From: Xanthomonas pisi DSM 18956
GTDB taxonomy: Bacteria; Pseudomonadota; Gammaproteobacteria; Xanthomonadales; Xanthomonadaceae
Assembly (NCBI RefSeq): GCF_001010415.1
Contig: NZ_JPLE01000014.1
Coordinates: 1 to 62,767, forward strand
Reading direction: 5' to 3'
DNA: 62,767 nt
Positions 47,201 through 56,291 of the stretch are shown piece by piece. The translations under genes and the position numbers were made by a program. The notes beneath the pieces are model-generated. The model was not told where the DNA came from. It saw only the letters and a program-made list of their open reading frames with translations, and did no database searches. Position 1 is the first letter of the stretch. Each line of letters begins with the position of its first letter.

Positions 47201-48342
47201 ACGCGCGCAAAGCCCGGGTCCACCACGTAGCGGATGCGTGGCACCGTCAACGAGGTTTCGGCCACGTTGGTCGCCAGCACCAGACGTCGGCGCGGGCCGG
47301 GATTGAACACGCGGTCCTGATCGGCTGCCGATAGCCGCGCATACAGCGGCACCACTTCGGTCTCGCGGTATTTGCGCCGCTCCAGCGCATGATGCGCATC
47401 GCGGATCTCGCGCTCGCCCGGCAGGAACATCAGCACGTCGCCGCGCGGATCGATGCGGGTGATCTCGTCGATCGCCGCCACGATCGCATCGTTGACGCTG
47501 CGCTCGCCATCGCGGCCGCTCTCCTGCGCTTGGTCGCCACCGCTTTCGCCTTCGAGCGGCCGATAGCGCACTTCGACCGGGAAGGTCCGCCCTTCCACAT
47601 TGATCACCGGCGCATTGTCGAAATGCTGCGCGAAGCGTTCGGTATCGATGGTCGCCGAGGTCACGATCAACTTGAGATCGGAGCGCTTTTTCAGCAGCTG
47701 CTTGAGGTAGCCGAGCAGGAAATCGATGTTGAGACTGCGCTCGTGCGCCTCGTCCACGATGATGGTGTCGTAGGCCGACAACCAGCGGTCGCTGGCGATC
47801 TCGGCCAGCAGGATGCCGTCGGTCATGAACTTGATGCGCGACTGCTCGCTCACCCGGTCTGTGAAACGCACCTGGAAGCCCACCAGCGTGCCCAACGGCG
47901 TCTTCAGCTCGTCGGCCACCCGCGCGGCCACCGCGCGCGCGGCGATCCGGCGCGGCTGGGTGCAGCCGATCATGCCGGCCGCACCGCGCCCGGCCGCCAG
48001 ACACAGCTTGGGCAGCTGGGTGGTCTTGCCGGAGCCGGTTTCGCCGGCGATGACCACCACCTGATGGTCGCGGATCAGCCCGATGATGCGCTCGGCTTCG
48101 CGGGCGATCGGCAGTTGCGTGTCCAGCGTGATCGCCGGCTGCTGCGCAGCACGTGCCTGCCGCTGCGCCAGCGACACCGTCAACGCCTGCTCGAACGCAT
48201 CGCGCAGTTGCGGGTTGCCGGGCTTGCCCTGCCAGCGCGACCATAGGCCAAGCAAGCGGCCCCGGTCGCGGCTCAGTGCGCCATCCACGGCGTGGCGGCG
48301 CTCACGCAGCAGCGTAGCAAGGTCGGTGTCGATAGCGCTCAT
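44227..48342 (-). CDS. hrpA: HrpA, DEAH-box ATP-dependent RNA helicase
   Basis: 1371 aa, the usual size for bacterial HrpA. Motifs in order are Walker A (VVIAGETGSGKTTQLPKLCL), TQPRRIAARAVA, DEAH box (IIVDEAHERSLNIDFLLGYL), SAT (LKLIVTSATID), VLATNVAETSLTVP and motif VI as QRMGRCGR. HA2 and OB-type regions and a long C-terminal domain (DUF3418-like) follow. E. coli HrpA has been linked to mRNA processing and rescue of stalled ribosomes. It is divergent from dps with a 106-bp shared promoter gap. Confidence 0.93.
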   Translation of the reverse strand: MSAIDTDLATLLRERRHAVDGALSRDRGRLLGLWSRWQGKPGNPQLRDAFEQALTVSLAQRQARAAQQPAITLDTQLPIAREAERIIGLIRDHQVVVIAGETGSGKTTQLPKLCLAAGRGAAGMIGCTQPRRIAARAVAARVADELKTPLGTLVGFQVRFTDRVSEQSRIKFMTDGILLAEIASDRWLSAYDTIIVDEAHERSLNIDFLLGYLKQLLKKRSDLKLIVTSATIDTERFAQHFDNAPVINVEGRTFPVEVRYRPLEGESGGDQAQESGRDGERSVNDAIVAAIDEITRIDPRGDVLMFLPGEREIRDAHHALERRKYRETEVVPLYARLSAADQDRVFNPGPRRRLVLATNVAETSLTVPRIRYVVDPGFARVKRYSPRQKLDRLHIEPISQASANQRMGRCGRIAEGICYRLYAEADFAARPAFTDPEIRRSSLSGVILRMLQLGLGRIEDFPFLEAPDERAVADGWQQLLELGAIDAQRRLTAIGRQMARLPVDVKLARMLVAAQQHGCLREMIVIASFLGIQDPRERPPEAREAADNAHALFADARSEFVGILRLWDAYRQVHEDLTQSKLRDWCNRHFLGFLRMREWRELHRQLRLLCEELGWSEEPANVMLAPLLAGASAPAREDGHNANRPTRGQLHRAARLAREGKPDPAAPSAQTPSAAANKQAEAAEVSARTSERERAAAYQALHRALLAGLPTQIGHRTEKGDFLAARQRRFVPFPGSALARKPPPWILAATLLDTQKVWGMTNAAIEPDWAIAELGHLLARKHFDPHWSRAQGQVVASEQISLFGLVLAPKKPVHFGKIDPAASHDLFVRQGLVTGEINTRAAFVADNLKVLEQAREEEAKLRRAGIVADEDWQARWYLDRIPAELHSSSGLDAWWKSLPPDKRRSLHWTLNDLLPGEGSEADRFPKYFPLGDARLPLHYRFEPGAIDDGVTLDVPLHLLNALDPARLSWLAPGFVADKASALIRSLPKAQRRNFVPAPDFGRAFYEAYSLPSADDIRGELARFLSKATGVQVSALDFDEQSLDTHLLMNLRLRDDDGKVLAESRDLDGLRARFGERAGQAFAARAGRALAAEGLRDFPTTPIPEQVAGEAGVPAYPALVDQGEDAALRIFADRNDAAQAHPRGVRRLLEIALADKIKHARKQLPVSPKTGLLYAAIESQERLRGDLVDAALNAVLADGLGAIRDPAAFAYRREDAAKRLFGEAMQRLKLAESILGAVAELKPLLEAPLMGWARGNLDDMEQQLRALVHAGFLRDTPAEALANYPRYLKAMILRTERAKRDPARDQSRMLELKPFVDALDDAAARGLQQGADWQALRWDLEELRVSVFAQELGARSGVSAKKLSQRVAALRG

Positions 48343-48448
48343 TGATGGAGAAATGTGAAAGATTGAATGACGTTTGATCCTTTAGCCTGTCTATTGTGAC
48401 GCCATATCTGTTCCCACAGACATCCACTTCCTCAGCAAGGGCCATTCC

Positions 48449-48997
48449 ATGTCCAAGAAAAAGAACGCCAACAAGCCCGTCGTCGTCAGCGATGCCCTGC
48501 CGGTCGCTGCTGCGTCGGCGCCGCATATCGATATCGGGATCAAGGACGCCGATCGCAAGCAGATCTCCGACGGTCTGGCCCGCTACATGGCTGACGCCTT
48601 CACCTTGTACCTGAAGACCCACAACTTCCATTGGAACGTCACCGGGTCGATGTTCAACTCGCTGCACACCATGTTCGAAACCCAGTACACCGAGCAGTGG
48701 GCGGCGCTGGACGAAGTGGCCGAGCGCATCCGCGCCCTGGGCTATAACGCGCCAGGCTCGTACCGCGAGTTCGTCGCGCTGACCTCGATTGCGGAGGAGC
48801 CGGGCCTGAGCGACAGCGCCGATTGGCGCGAAATGGTGCGTCAGCTGGTCAGCGGCAACGAGGCCGTGTGCCGCACCGCCCGCAAGGTGCTCGGCACCGC
48901 CGACGACGCCGGCGACGACCCGACTGTGGACCTGCTGACCCAGCGCCTGCAGACCCACGAGAAGTACGCCTGGATGCTGCGCTCGCTGTTGCAGTAA
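48449..48997 (+). CDS. dps: Dps/ferritin-like DNA-protection protein
   Basis: 182 aa. The Lys-rich N-terminus (MSKKKNANK) could bind DNA. The ferritin-like four-helix domain has the Dps ferroxidase signature (LKTHNFHWNVTGSMFNSLHT, then YTEQWAALDEVAERIRALG). Dodecamers of such proteins oxidise and store iron with hydrogen peroxide and protect the nucleoid. No clear OxyR site was recognised in the short upstream gap. A hairpin lies 28 bp after the stop. Confidence 0.92.
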   Translation: MSKKKNANKPVVVSDALPVAAASAPHIDIGIKDADRKQISDGLARYMADAFTLYLKTHNFHWNVTGSMFNSLHTMFETQYTEQWAALDEVAERIRALGYNAPGSYREFVALTSIAEEPGLSDSADWREMVRQLVSGNEAVCRTARKVLGTADDAGDDPTVDLLTQRLQTHEKYAWMLRSLLQ

Positions 48998-49025
48998 ACC
49001 CGCTGGGCGTCCGCCCTGCAGGCCT

Positions 49026-49057
49026 GCCCAAGGTTTCGCTGCGCCGAAACCTTGGGC
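49026..49057. terminator. 13-bp perfect hairpin downstream of dps
   Basis: GCCCAAGGTTTCG (49026-49038) pairs with CGAAACCTTGGGC (49045-49057) around a 6-base loop. It could end the dps transcript, but no T-run follows and a second hairpin of similar design lies at 49144-49170. Confidence 0.45.
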
Positions 49058-49225
49058 CCCTGGCCAGTCGCCTGCCACACCCCCGCCTTCGGCGCGCGCC
49101 CTGACTCAGGGGTTGCGGCCATCTCCGCTTCGCGGACATGTCCCCCAACGTTTGCTTTGCAAACGTCGGGCCCCGCTACGCATTTCCACACCCCCCGCCT
49201 TCGGCGCGCCCCCTGACTCAGGGGG
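49026..49225. repeat. Two degenerate tandem units: hairpin plus CACACCCCCGCCTTCGGCG block
   Basis: Unit one is the 49026-49057 hairpin followed by the block at about 49076-49112. Unit two is a hairpin (CCCAACGTTTGC and GCAAACGTCGGG, 49144-49170, one mismatch) followed by the same block at about 49187-49225. Each block ends in a CCCTGA-CTCAGGG palindrome. The remaining 49226-49532 holds another low-complexity GC-rich stretch and no supported gene. Confidence 0.6.
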
Positions 49226-49532
49226 CTGTTGGTGCGCTGTCGGTTGTTGAGCCCCTCTCCCGCCGGGGCGAGAAGGCACGGTTTGCGCGCCACTGGTGCG
49301 TGCCATGAGCGTGCGCGGAGCGAGGGTTGGGGTGAGGGTGCGGAGCGAAGCTCAGTGCCCTCAACGCGCAGCATGCGGCCCTGCTCTGCGCCGCACGCTC
49401 CACCCCGGTCACACCGCCCATTGCGCATTCGCCCGCCACATACACCACATCGCGGCAATCTCCGACCCGCTATCGGGCAACACTGCCGGCATGACACCGA
49501 CCAGGGCTTGACCTGCACGGTATCCTAGGCGG

Positions 49533-51335
<1,803 letters not shown>

Positions 51336-51470
51336 TGCAACAGCGTGTGTCAGCGCCATGCCAGGGTCGACACAACATCGGCTGGAATCGACAGCGCGCA
51401 TTCAATCAGCCGTTGCTAGTTTCACAGGGCGAGCTGGCACGCGCTGCCAGTCCCTCTTAGAGTCGAACCG

Positions 51471-51953
51471 ATGAAACGCAGCCTGCTTCTCCTGGCCACT
51501 CTATTTACCGCCGGTGGCGCGCTCGCCCAGACCGGCGATGTCAGCGCCGAGCCGGCCAGCGCGCGCTCGCTGGACCTGAGCGTCCCGCAAGCGCCGCTGC
51601 AATACCGTTCCGACCCGGAATACAGCACCGACCCGCCGGGCACGTTCTACGGCGACAAGAGCGGCCCCCGCCCGGCCCTCGCACGGCCAAGCGCCGCCTC
51701 GATCGCGGCAGAACGTGCCGAGCAATGCCAGGGCAAGCTGCATGGCGCGGTCGAGACCGGCATGGGCTATTCCAACCGTGGCGGCAACAGCAACTGGCAG
51801 GCAGTCAATCTGAACTCCTGCAAGACCTATTACGACGACGACGGAAAAGCGCATCAGATCGGCGTCAGCATCAGCGTCGGCCGCGGCGAAGGCCCGGTCT
51901 TCGGCCCGCGCTACGCACCCGGCGGCTATGGTCCGGGCCCGTTCGGCTGGTAA
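51471..51953 (+). CDS. Small exported protein of unknown function
   Basis: 160 aa with a Sec signal peptide (KRSLLLLATLFTAGGALAQ). The mature protein is Pro/Tyr/Gly-rich. Two cysteines (EQCQGKL, LNSCKTYY) flank a Gly/Asn segment (GMGYSNRGGNSNWQAVN), and the C-terminus is Gly-Pro-Tyr rich (PGGYGPGPFGW). It is probably periplasmic or surface located. A short palindrome (CTGGCA and TGCCAG, about 51430-51446) lies in its upstream region. No named family is recognised. Confidence 0.75.
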   Translation: MKRSLLLLATLFTAGGALAQTGDVSAEPASARSLDLSVPQAPLQYRSDPEYSTDPPGTFYGDKSGPRPALARPSAASIAAERAEQCQGKLHGAVETGMGYSNRGGNSNWQAVNLNSCKTYYDDDGKAHQIGVSISVGRGEGPVFGPRYAPGGYGPGPFGW

Positions 51954-52031
51954 CCATACGGCAGCGTCTGCGTTGACGGTGGGTTCACTGCCGCATCGCT
52001 GAGAATGTGGTCTGCCTTACGAGACGCGCTC

Positions 52032-52436
52032 ATGTCACAGAACAAGGAACGGCCAGTTGTATTCGTCGTCGAAGACGGCGACGGCACCCGACAACTCAGC
52101 TGCCTTGTCCTGGAAAGTTACGGCTTTACCTGCCGCAGCGCAGGGTCTGTCGAAGAAGCGCTCACCCTGATCGAAAGCGACCCGCGTGTCGATGTGCTGT
52201 TTTCCGATATCCACTTCCCGGGCGGGCTGACCGGCGTGGATCTTGCGTTGAAGACCGCGCATGCACCGTACAACCTGCCGGTGTTGCTGACCTCCGGCCT
52301 GGCGGTGGAGTACGTGGAAGAGATCCTGCCCGACGGGGTGGCGTTCCTGGAAAAACCCTACACTCCGGAACAACTGCTCACCGCCATCCGCAGCGTGATG
52401 GCAAAACGCCGCGTGCTCGCCACCCCGGGCGTGTGA
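52032..52436 (+). CDS. Single-domain response regulator (receiver only)
   Basis: 134 aa from ATG 52032. Receiver features are VFVVEDGDGTRQ (acidic pocket), VDVLFSDIHFPGGLTG (phospho-acceptor Asp), VLLTSG (Ser/Thr) and FLEKPYTPEQLL (Lys). There is no output domain, and no histidine kinase gene is adjacent. It resembles receivers that act as phosphate sinks or partners of hybrid kinases. The partner is unknown. Confidence 0.85.
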   Translation: MSQNKERPVVFVVEDGDGTRQLSCLVLESYGFTCRSAGSVEEALTLIESDPRVDVLFSDIHFPGGLTGVDLALKTAHAPYNLPVLLTSGLAVEYVEEILPDGVAFLEKPYTPEQLLTAIRSVMAKRRVLATPGV

Positions 52437-52593
52437 CGCACACGGCCGCAACTGGACGGCGGCCAACAATCCCGGTATGACATGGCGGCCGGCGCGCGAT
52501 GTGGCGGCAACGGGGATTGATCACGACACAGCTCTACCAAGGACGCGGCGCAATGCCCGCCTGGTACCGCTGTGCTTTACGCCAGGGGACAAC

Positions 52594-53352
52594 ATGAAAC
52601 AGCTAGTGACCGCAGCCATCGCCATGGCTGCGTTAAGCGGTTGCGCGACGGTGATGAACGACGCGACCCAGCCGATTCGCGTCGATACCAGGACCGCGGA
52701 CGGCCAGACCATTACCGGCGCCGATTGCGCCATCAGCAACGACAAGGGACGCGTCACCCTGAAGTCCGGCCAGAGCGCACAGGTGCGACGGTCCGCGCAC
52801 GATCTGGATGTCACCTGTGTGCTTCCCGGTCAGCGCGATGCGGCAGGTCGCTCCATCTCGCGCGCCAACATGGGCATCTGGGGCAACATCCTGATCGGCG
52901 GCGCCATCGGCGCCATCGTCGACCACAACAAGGGGACCGGCTACACCTACCCGAGCTGGATCCAGTTGGTGTTCGGACAGACGCTGAGTTTCGACCGCCA
53001 TCGCGAGGAGCGCGGGCAACCATTGCAGGGAGAGACCGCGCAAGGCGGTCTCGTGACGACAAGCGGCGGCCCGCACCACGAAGCGGTGACAATTCCCCTG
53101 GCAGCCGATGCACCCACTGCTGCACCTGTCAGCGTTGCGACTTCGCCGGCCGCCGCTGCAGCCTCGCCGACGCCCGCGGGCACGGCGATGTCGAGCGAGC
53201 CGCCCAGGGCACGCGCCCAAAGCATCAGCAGCGGCCTGAACTGCGGCCCGGTGCAGCCGGCGGGTTCCACCCGTTTCACTGCGACCTGCCAGGGCGGCAG
53301 CACGGTGCAGATCGACTGTGCCGGCTTCCGCTGCACGTCCAGCTTTCGATGA
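52594..53352 (+). CDS. Lipoprotein with glycine-zipper-like segment, unknown function
   Basis: 252 aa from ATG 52594. The lipobox is LSGC with Cys17. The N-terminal domain (CATVMNDATQPIRVDTRT) resembles small envelope lipoproteins. A Gly-rich hydrophobic segment follows (IWGNILIGGAIGAIVDHNKG), then an Ala/Pro/Ser linker, and a C-terminal Cys-rich patch (LNCGPVQPAG, TATCQGG, IDCAGFRCTSSF) that could form two disulphides. It is probably outer-membrane anchored. No neighbour suggests a function. Confidence 0.78.
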   Translation: MKQLVTAAIAMAALSGCATVMNDATQPIRVDTRTADGQTITGADCAISNDKGRVTLKSGQSAQVRRSAHDLDVTCVLPGQRDAAGRSISRANMGIWGNILIGGAIGAIVDHNKGTGYTYPSWIQLVFGQTLSFDRHREERGQPLQGETAQGGLVTTSGGPHHEAVTIPLAADAPTAAPVSVATSPAAAAASPTPAGTAMSSEPPRARAQSISSGLNCGPVQPAGSTRFTATCQGGSTVQIDCAGFRCTSSFR

Positions 53353-54164
53353 TACCCGTGGCTGCGCCCGAATCCTGGCGCAGCTCGAGGCGGCTCGGCT
53401 GTCGGGAACGTCCCGACAGCGTGTCGGCGCGCCCCCGATTTACGTGATGCACGTCTCATTTAAACTGCAGCCACCGGACGCGAGGCCAGTTGGGCCGCTC
53501 AACTCGCGGGGCGCCGAGCACGCCCCTGCCGGGACACTGGTGGTACGGAACTGCGTCGCGCATTGCATCTGGCGCCAGACGATGGGCTCGTAGACCACTG
53601 CGTCGCGATCACCGCCCCGGTCGGGTTGCATCTGATCGCATGCACGTGTTTCTCCGTGCAAGCGCAGTTACGCTTGTCGAGCGGGGCTCGCCCATCGATC
53701 GGATGGGGCGACATGCGCCTGACGATGCGAGCGACATCAGTGTTGCATGCGACGCAGGGGGCAGCCGTCACTGGTCGGTTGCCAATCCAATCGATCTCTT
53801 CTGTCGACTGCTCTCATCGATCCACGCAGTGGCCCGGTGCATGACCTGCTCGTACGTACGTCGCGCTGCTTGAATGTCACCGCTCGCAATACCGCAGCAG
53901 TTGCCACACATCGGTCCGCAGCTTCGTGACGTCGCACGGCGCTGACTGCATACATCGCATCGGGCGTCTTCGTATCAAATAGCCCGGCGCATACGGCTCC
54001 CACTGCATCGATGCGCCTGAACCGAGCGACAGCGCTGCTGGCCTTCCATCGAGGCAAAAGCGCGCCAGCGCACGAATGCAGTGCATTTCACGCGATCAAG
54101 CAGGCCGCTCGCTAGGCTAACGTCAGTGCAGCGCTTCGCTGCAGATGACTTTCGGGAGATTTTC
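53353..54164 (+). other. Gene-free stretch (812 bp)
   Basis: Short open frames occur on both strands but none has a ribosome binding site or recognisable protein. Base composition looks less GC-rich than the flanking genes. No tRNA, IS end or terminator was recognised. Confidence 0.45.
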
Positions 54165-54275
54165 ATGGGCGACAACGCGTTTCTAACACCGGCATTCGCC
54201 ATCTTGGTCATCGGGATCATCGCCGTGGTGTTCTGGCTGGTGACCCGCGCCAAGAAAAAGCGCAACAAGAAGTAA
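54165..54275 (+). CDS. 36-aa single-pass membrane protein
   Basis: 36 residues from ATG 54165 with GGGAG eight bases upstream. A short N-terminus (MGDNAFLTPA) is followed by one strongly hydrophobic helix (AFAILVIGIIAVVFWLV) and a highly basic tail (TRAKKKRNKK). Topology by the positive-inside rule puts the tail in the cytoplasm. The composition is clearly protein-like in contrast to the surrounding gap. I do not recognise the family. Confidence 0.68.
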   Translation: MGDNAFLTPAFAILVIGIIAVVFWLVTRAKKKRNKK

Positions 54276-54537
54276 GCGAGCCGGGCGATGGCCCGCAAGC
54301 GAAGGACGCGCTGCACACGATTGCGTGCGATGCAGCTCGTCAGGCATCGGTCGACCTGCGTCGGCCGGTACGTGAAACAGACGTCAGGAGTTTACGTCGC
54401 GGCGTAGCGAAGCATTGGCACAAGCGTCCTGCCGCTGACGCAAGCGCATGCACTCCACGCGCACGATCTGACCGAGTGGACCATGCATTCGAGCGCGCTG
54501 CCTGCAAGAGCTGCACACACGCGTAGCAAGATACGCC

Positions 54538-55248
54538 TCAGAAACGCTCACCCACAGGCAGATAACGCCACTGGCCGATCGCCAGCTTGCCCAGCGACAC
54601 GCGGCCCACACGTAGCCGACGGATGCTGACCACGTCCAGTCCCACCTCACCGCACATGTAGCGCAGTTGGCCTGGCTGCACGTGCTTGATCGCAAAGCGC
54701 AGCCGTTCTTCGTTCTGCCAGCTCACCTTGCACGGCGGCAGGCTGCGCTGCCGATACACCAGACCGTGCGCCAGCCGCGCCATGCCATAGGGGCGCAGCT
54801 CGCCGCGTACTTCCACCAGAAATTCCTGCTCGATCGAGCCTGCATCGGCCGTCAGCCTGCGCAGTACCCGCCCGTCCTGGCTCAACACCAGCAGGCCGCT
54901 GGCATCGTCTTCCAGCGGCAGCGGCGCATTGAGGCGCAGGAAATGCCGTTTGAGCACGCGCAACTCGGCGTTGTCCAGTTCGCTCCGGCTTGCTGGGTTG
55001 GCCAGTGCCATCGCAGCGTCGGCCGTCATTCCTGCCGGCTTGTGCAACAGCAAGGTGGCAGGCTCGGCGGGTTCCAGCACCGCATCCGGCGCAAGCGTCA
55101 CCTGCGCCGCGGTCGCCAGGGCCTGCGGCTCTTCGACAACCACCCCATCCACGCTGACCCAGCCGCCCTCGATGTACTGCTGCGCCTCGCCACGCGAGCA
55201 GCCGAACTGCGCGGCAACGCATTTATCGAGACGGATAGGATCGGACAT
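54538..55248 (-). CDS. RsuA/RluF-family pseudouridine synthase homologue with substituted catalytic Asp
   Basis: 236 aa. An S4 RNA-binding domain comes first (IRLDKCVAAQFGCSRGEAQQ, WVSVDGVVVEEPQ), then the synthase domain (LLLHKPAGMTAD). The catalytic segment, GRLDxDTTGL in RsuA, reads LPLEDDASGL here without gaps, so the essential Asp is Glu113 and the preceding Arg is Pro. The GRYHQVKRM segment is also degenerate (PGQLRYMCGEVG). The fold should bind rRNA, but catalysis is doubtful. Orthologue identity (RluF or other) is not certain. Confidence 0.78.
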   Translation of the reverse strand: MSDPIRLDKCVAAQFGCSRGEAQQYIEGGWVSVDGVVVEEPQALATAAQVTLAPDAVLEPAEPATLLLHKPAGMTADAAMALANPASRSELDNAELRVLKRHFLRLNAPLPLEDDASGLLVLSQDGRVLRRLTADAGSIEQEFLVEVRGELRPYGMARLAHGLVYRQRSLPPCKVSWQNEERLRFAIKHVQPGQLRYMCGEVGLDVVSIRRLRVGRVSLGKLAIGQWRYLPVGERF

Positions 55249-55459
55249 CAGGCAAGCTCAGCATCAGGGCACGGCAGTGTACGTGCTGGCCCACCGAATG
55301 CGAGGGGCAGCCATCGCTCCGGACACGCACCGCACAGCCGGGCCGCACCGCCAGATCGCAGCACGCTGCGGCCTTGTACCACCACACCGCCCGCGTCGAC
55401 CGCTGCTTCTGCCCTGCACCACAACGTGGGAAACTCGGCACTCACACAGGAGCTCGCAG

Positions 55460-55666
55460 ATGTTCATCAAGTTCGGCACTACCCGGGTCCGCCTCACCCA
55501 CATCTCGGTCATCAGCGATCCGTTCAACGCAGGCGAAAGCTTCGGCTCGTACTGCCACTCCGTGCGGGTCGGCCTGCTCTCCGGCGAAGAAGTGTTTGCG
55601 CGTTTCAACAGCGAGTCCGACGCACAACAGCTGCATGCCAAGGTGCTGGCTGCGCTGGAGGGCTGA
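55460..55666 (+). CDS. 68-aa cytoplasmic protein of unknown function
   Basis: 68 residues from ATG 55460 with AGGAG six bases ahead. It starts MFIKFGTTRVRLTHISVISD and contains GLLSGEEVFARFNSESDAQQ, then LHAKVLAALEG. No signal peptide or membrane helix. The mixed beta-alpha pattern is protein-like. I recognise no family. Confidence 0.68.
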   Translation: MFIKFGTTRVRLTHISVISDPFNAGESFGSYCHSVRVGLLSGEEVFARFNSESDAQQLHAKVLAALEG

Positions 55667-56291
55667 TGCCGGTCCGCAACGCAGCGCGCTCGCCCGGCTG
55701 CTGAGGTTTGCCTCGTCGCCAGATGCAATGCGCGCTGCCGACACTGCCCCAAGCTCGCACACATCGCCCTGCACTGCGGGGCACCGTCGCCCGTGCAGAT
55801 CGACCCAGACGTTTGCTGAGGCTCCGGCGCGCCTGCGCAAGGTGATCTGGTGGTGGGCAAGACGCACTCCCATACACGCACCAGCGCTTCACCTGCCGCA
55901 TGACAGGCGTTCTGCAGATGACACGCATCGATCCAGCCAGGGCTTACAAGCGCGGCTGACAAATGGCGCATGCAATCGATCATCGATGCCGAATCCTGCA
56001 CACACGCTGCGATGACGTGCGTATTGCGCCGGTTTTTTCCGGCATCGGCAACATCTGTTTAACGTGCACGCAAAAGCGGCGTTAGCTGCACTCCCAGGCG
56101 ATGAGCAGATCACGATGTCAGGCGCCGATGGACAGCTGTCGGGGAATCTCTTCCGCGCACTGAATCGGCTGTAACTATTACAGAACGGAAGGCTTTAGCA
56201 CGTCGGTATCCAGCCGCTAGCTGGGCAAGACGCTTGAGTGGACGCACCCCGCATCCACTGGGCTCTTCAGCTGCACTAACTGGATGCGGTT
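55667..56291 (+). other. Gene-free upstream region of the chemoreceptor gene (625 bp)
   Basis: No supported gene. A perfect inverted repeat CTGTAA-CTA-TTACAG lies at 56169-56183, about 110 bp before the chemoreceptor ATG, and could be an operator. No convincing FliA promoter was found. Confidence 0.4.

Noticed and set aside
49508..49527. TTGACC and TATCCT ahead of recQ as a promoter
   Set aside because: Only 7 bp separate the two hexamers, far too short for a sigma-70 promoter.
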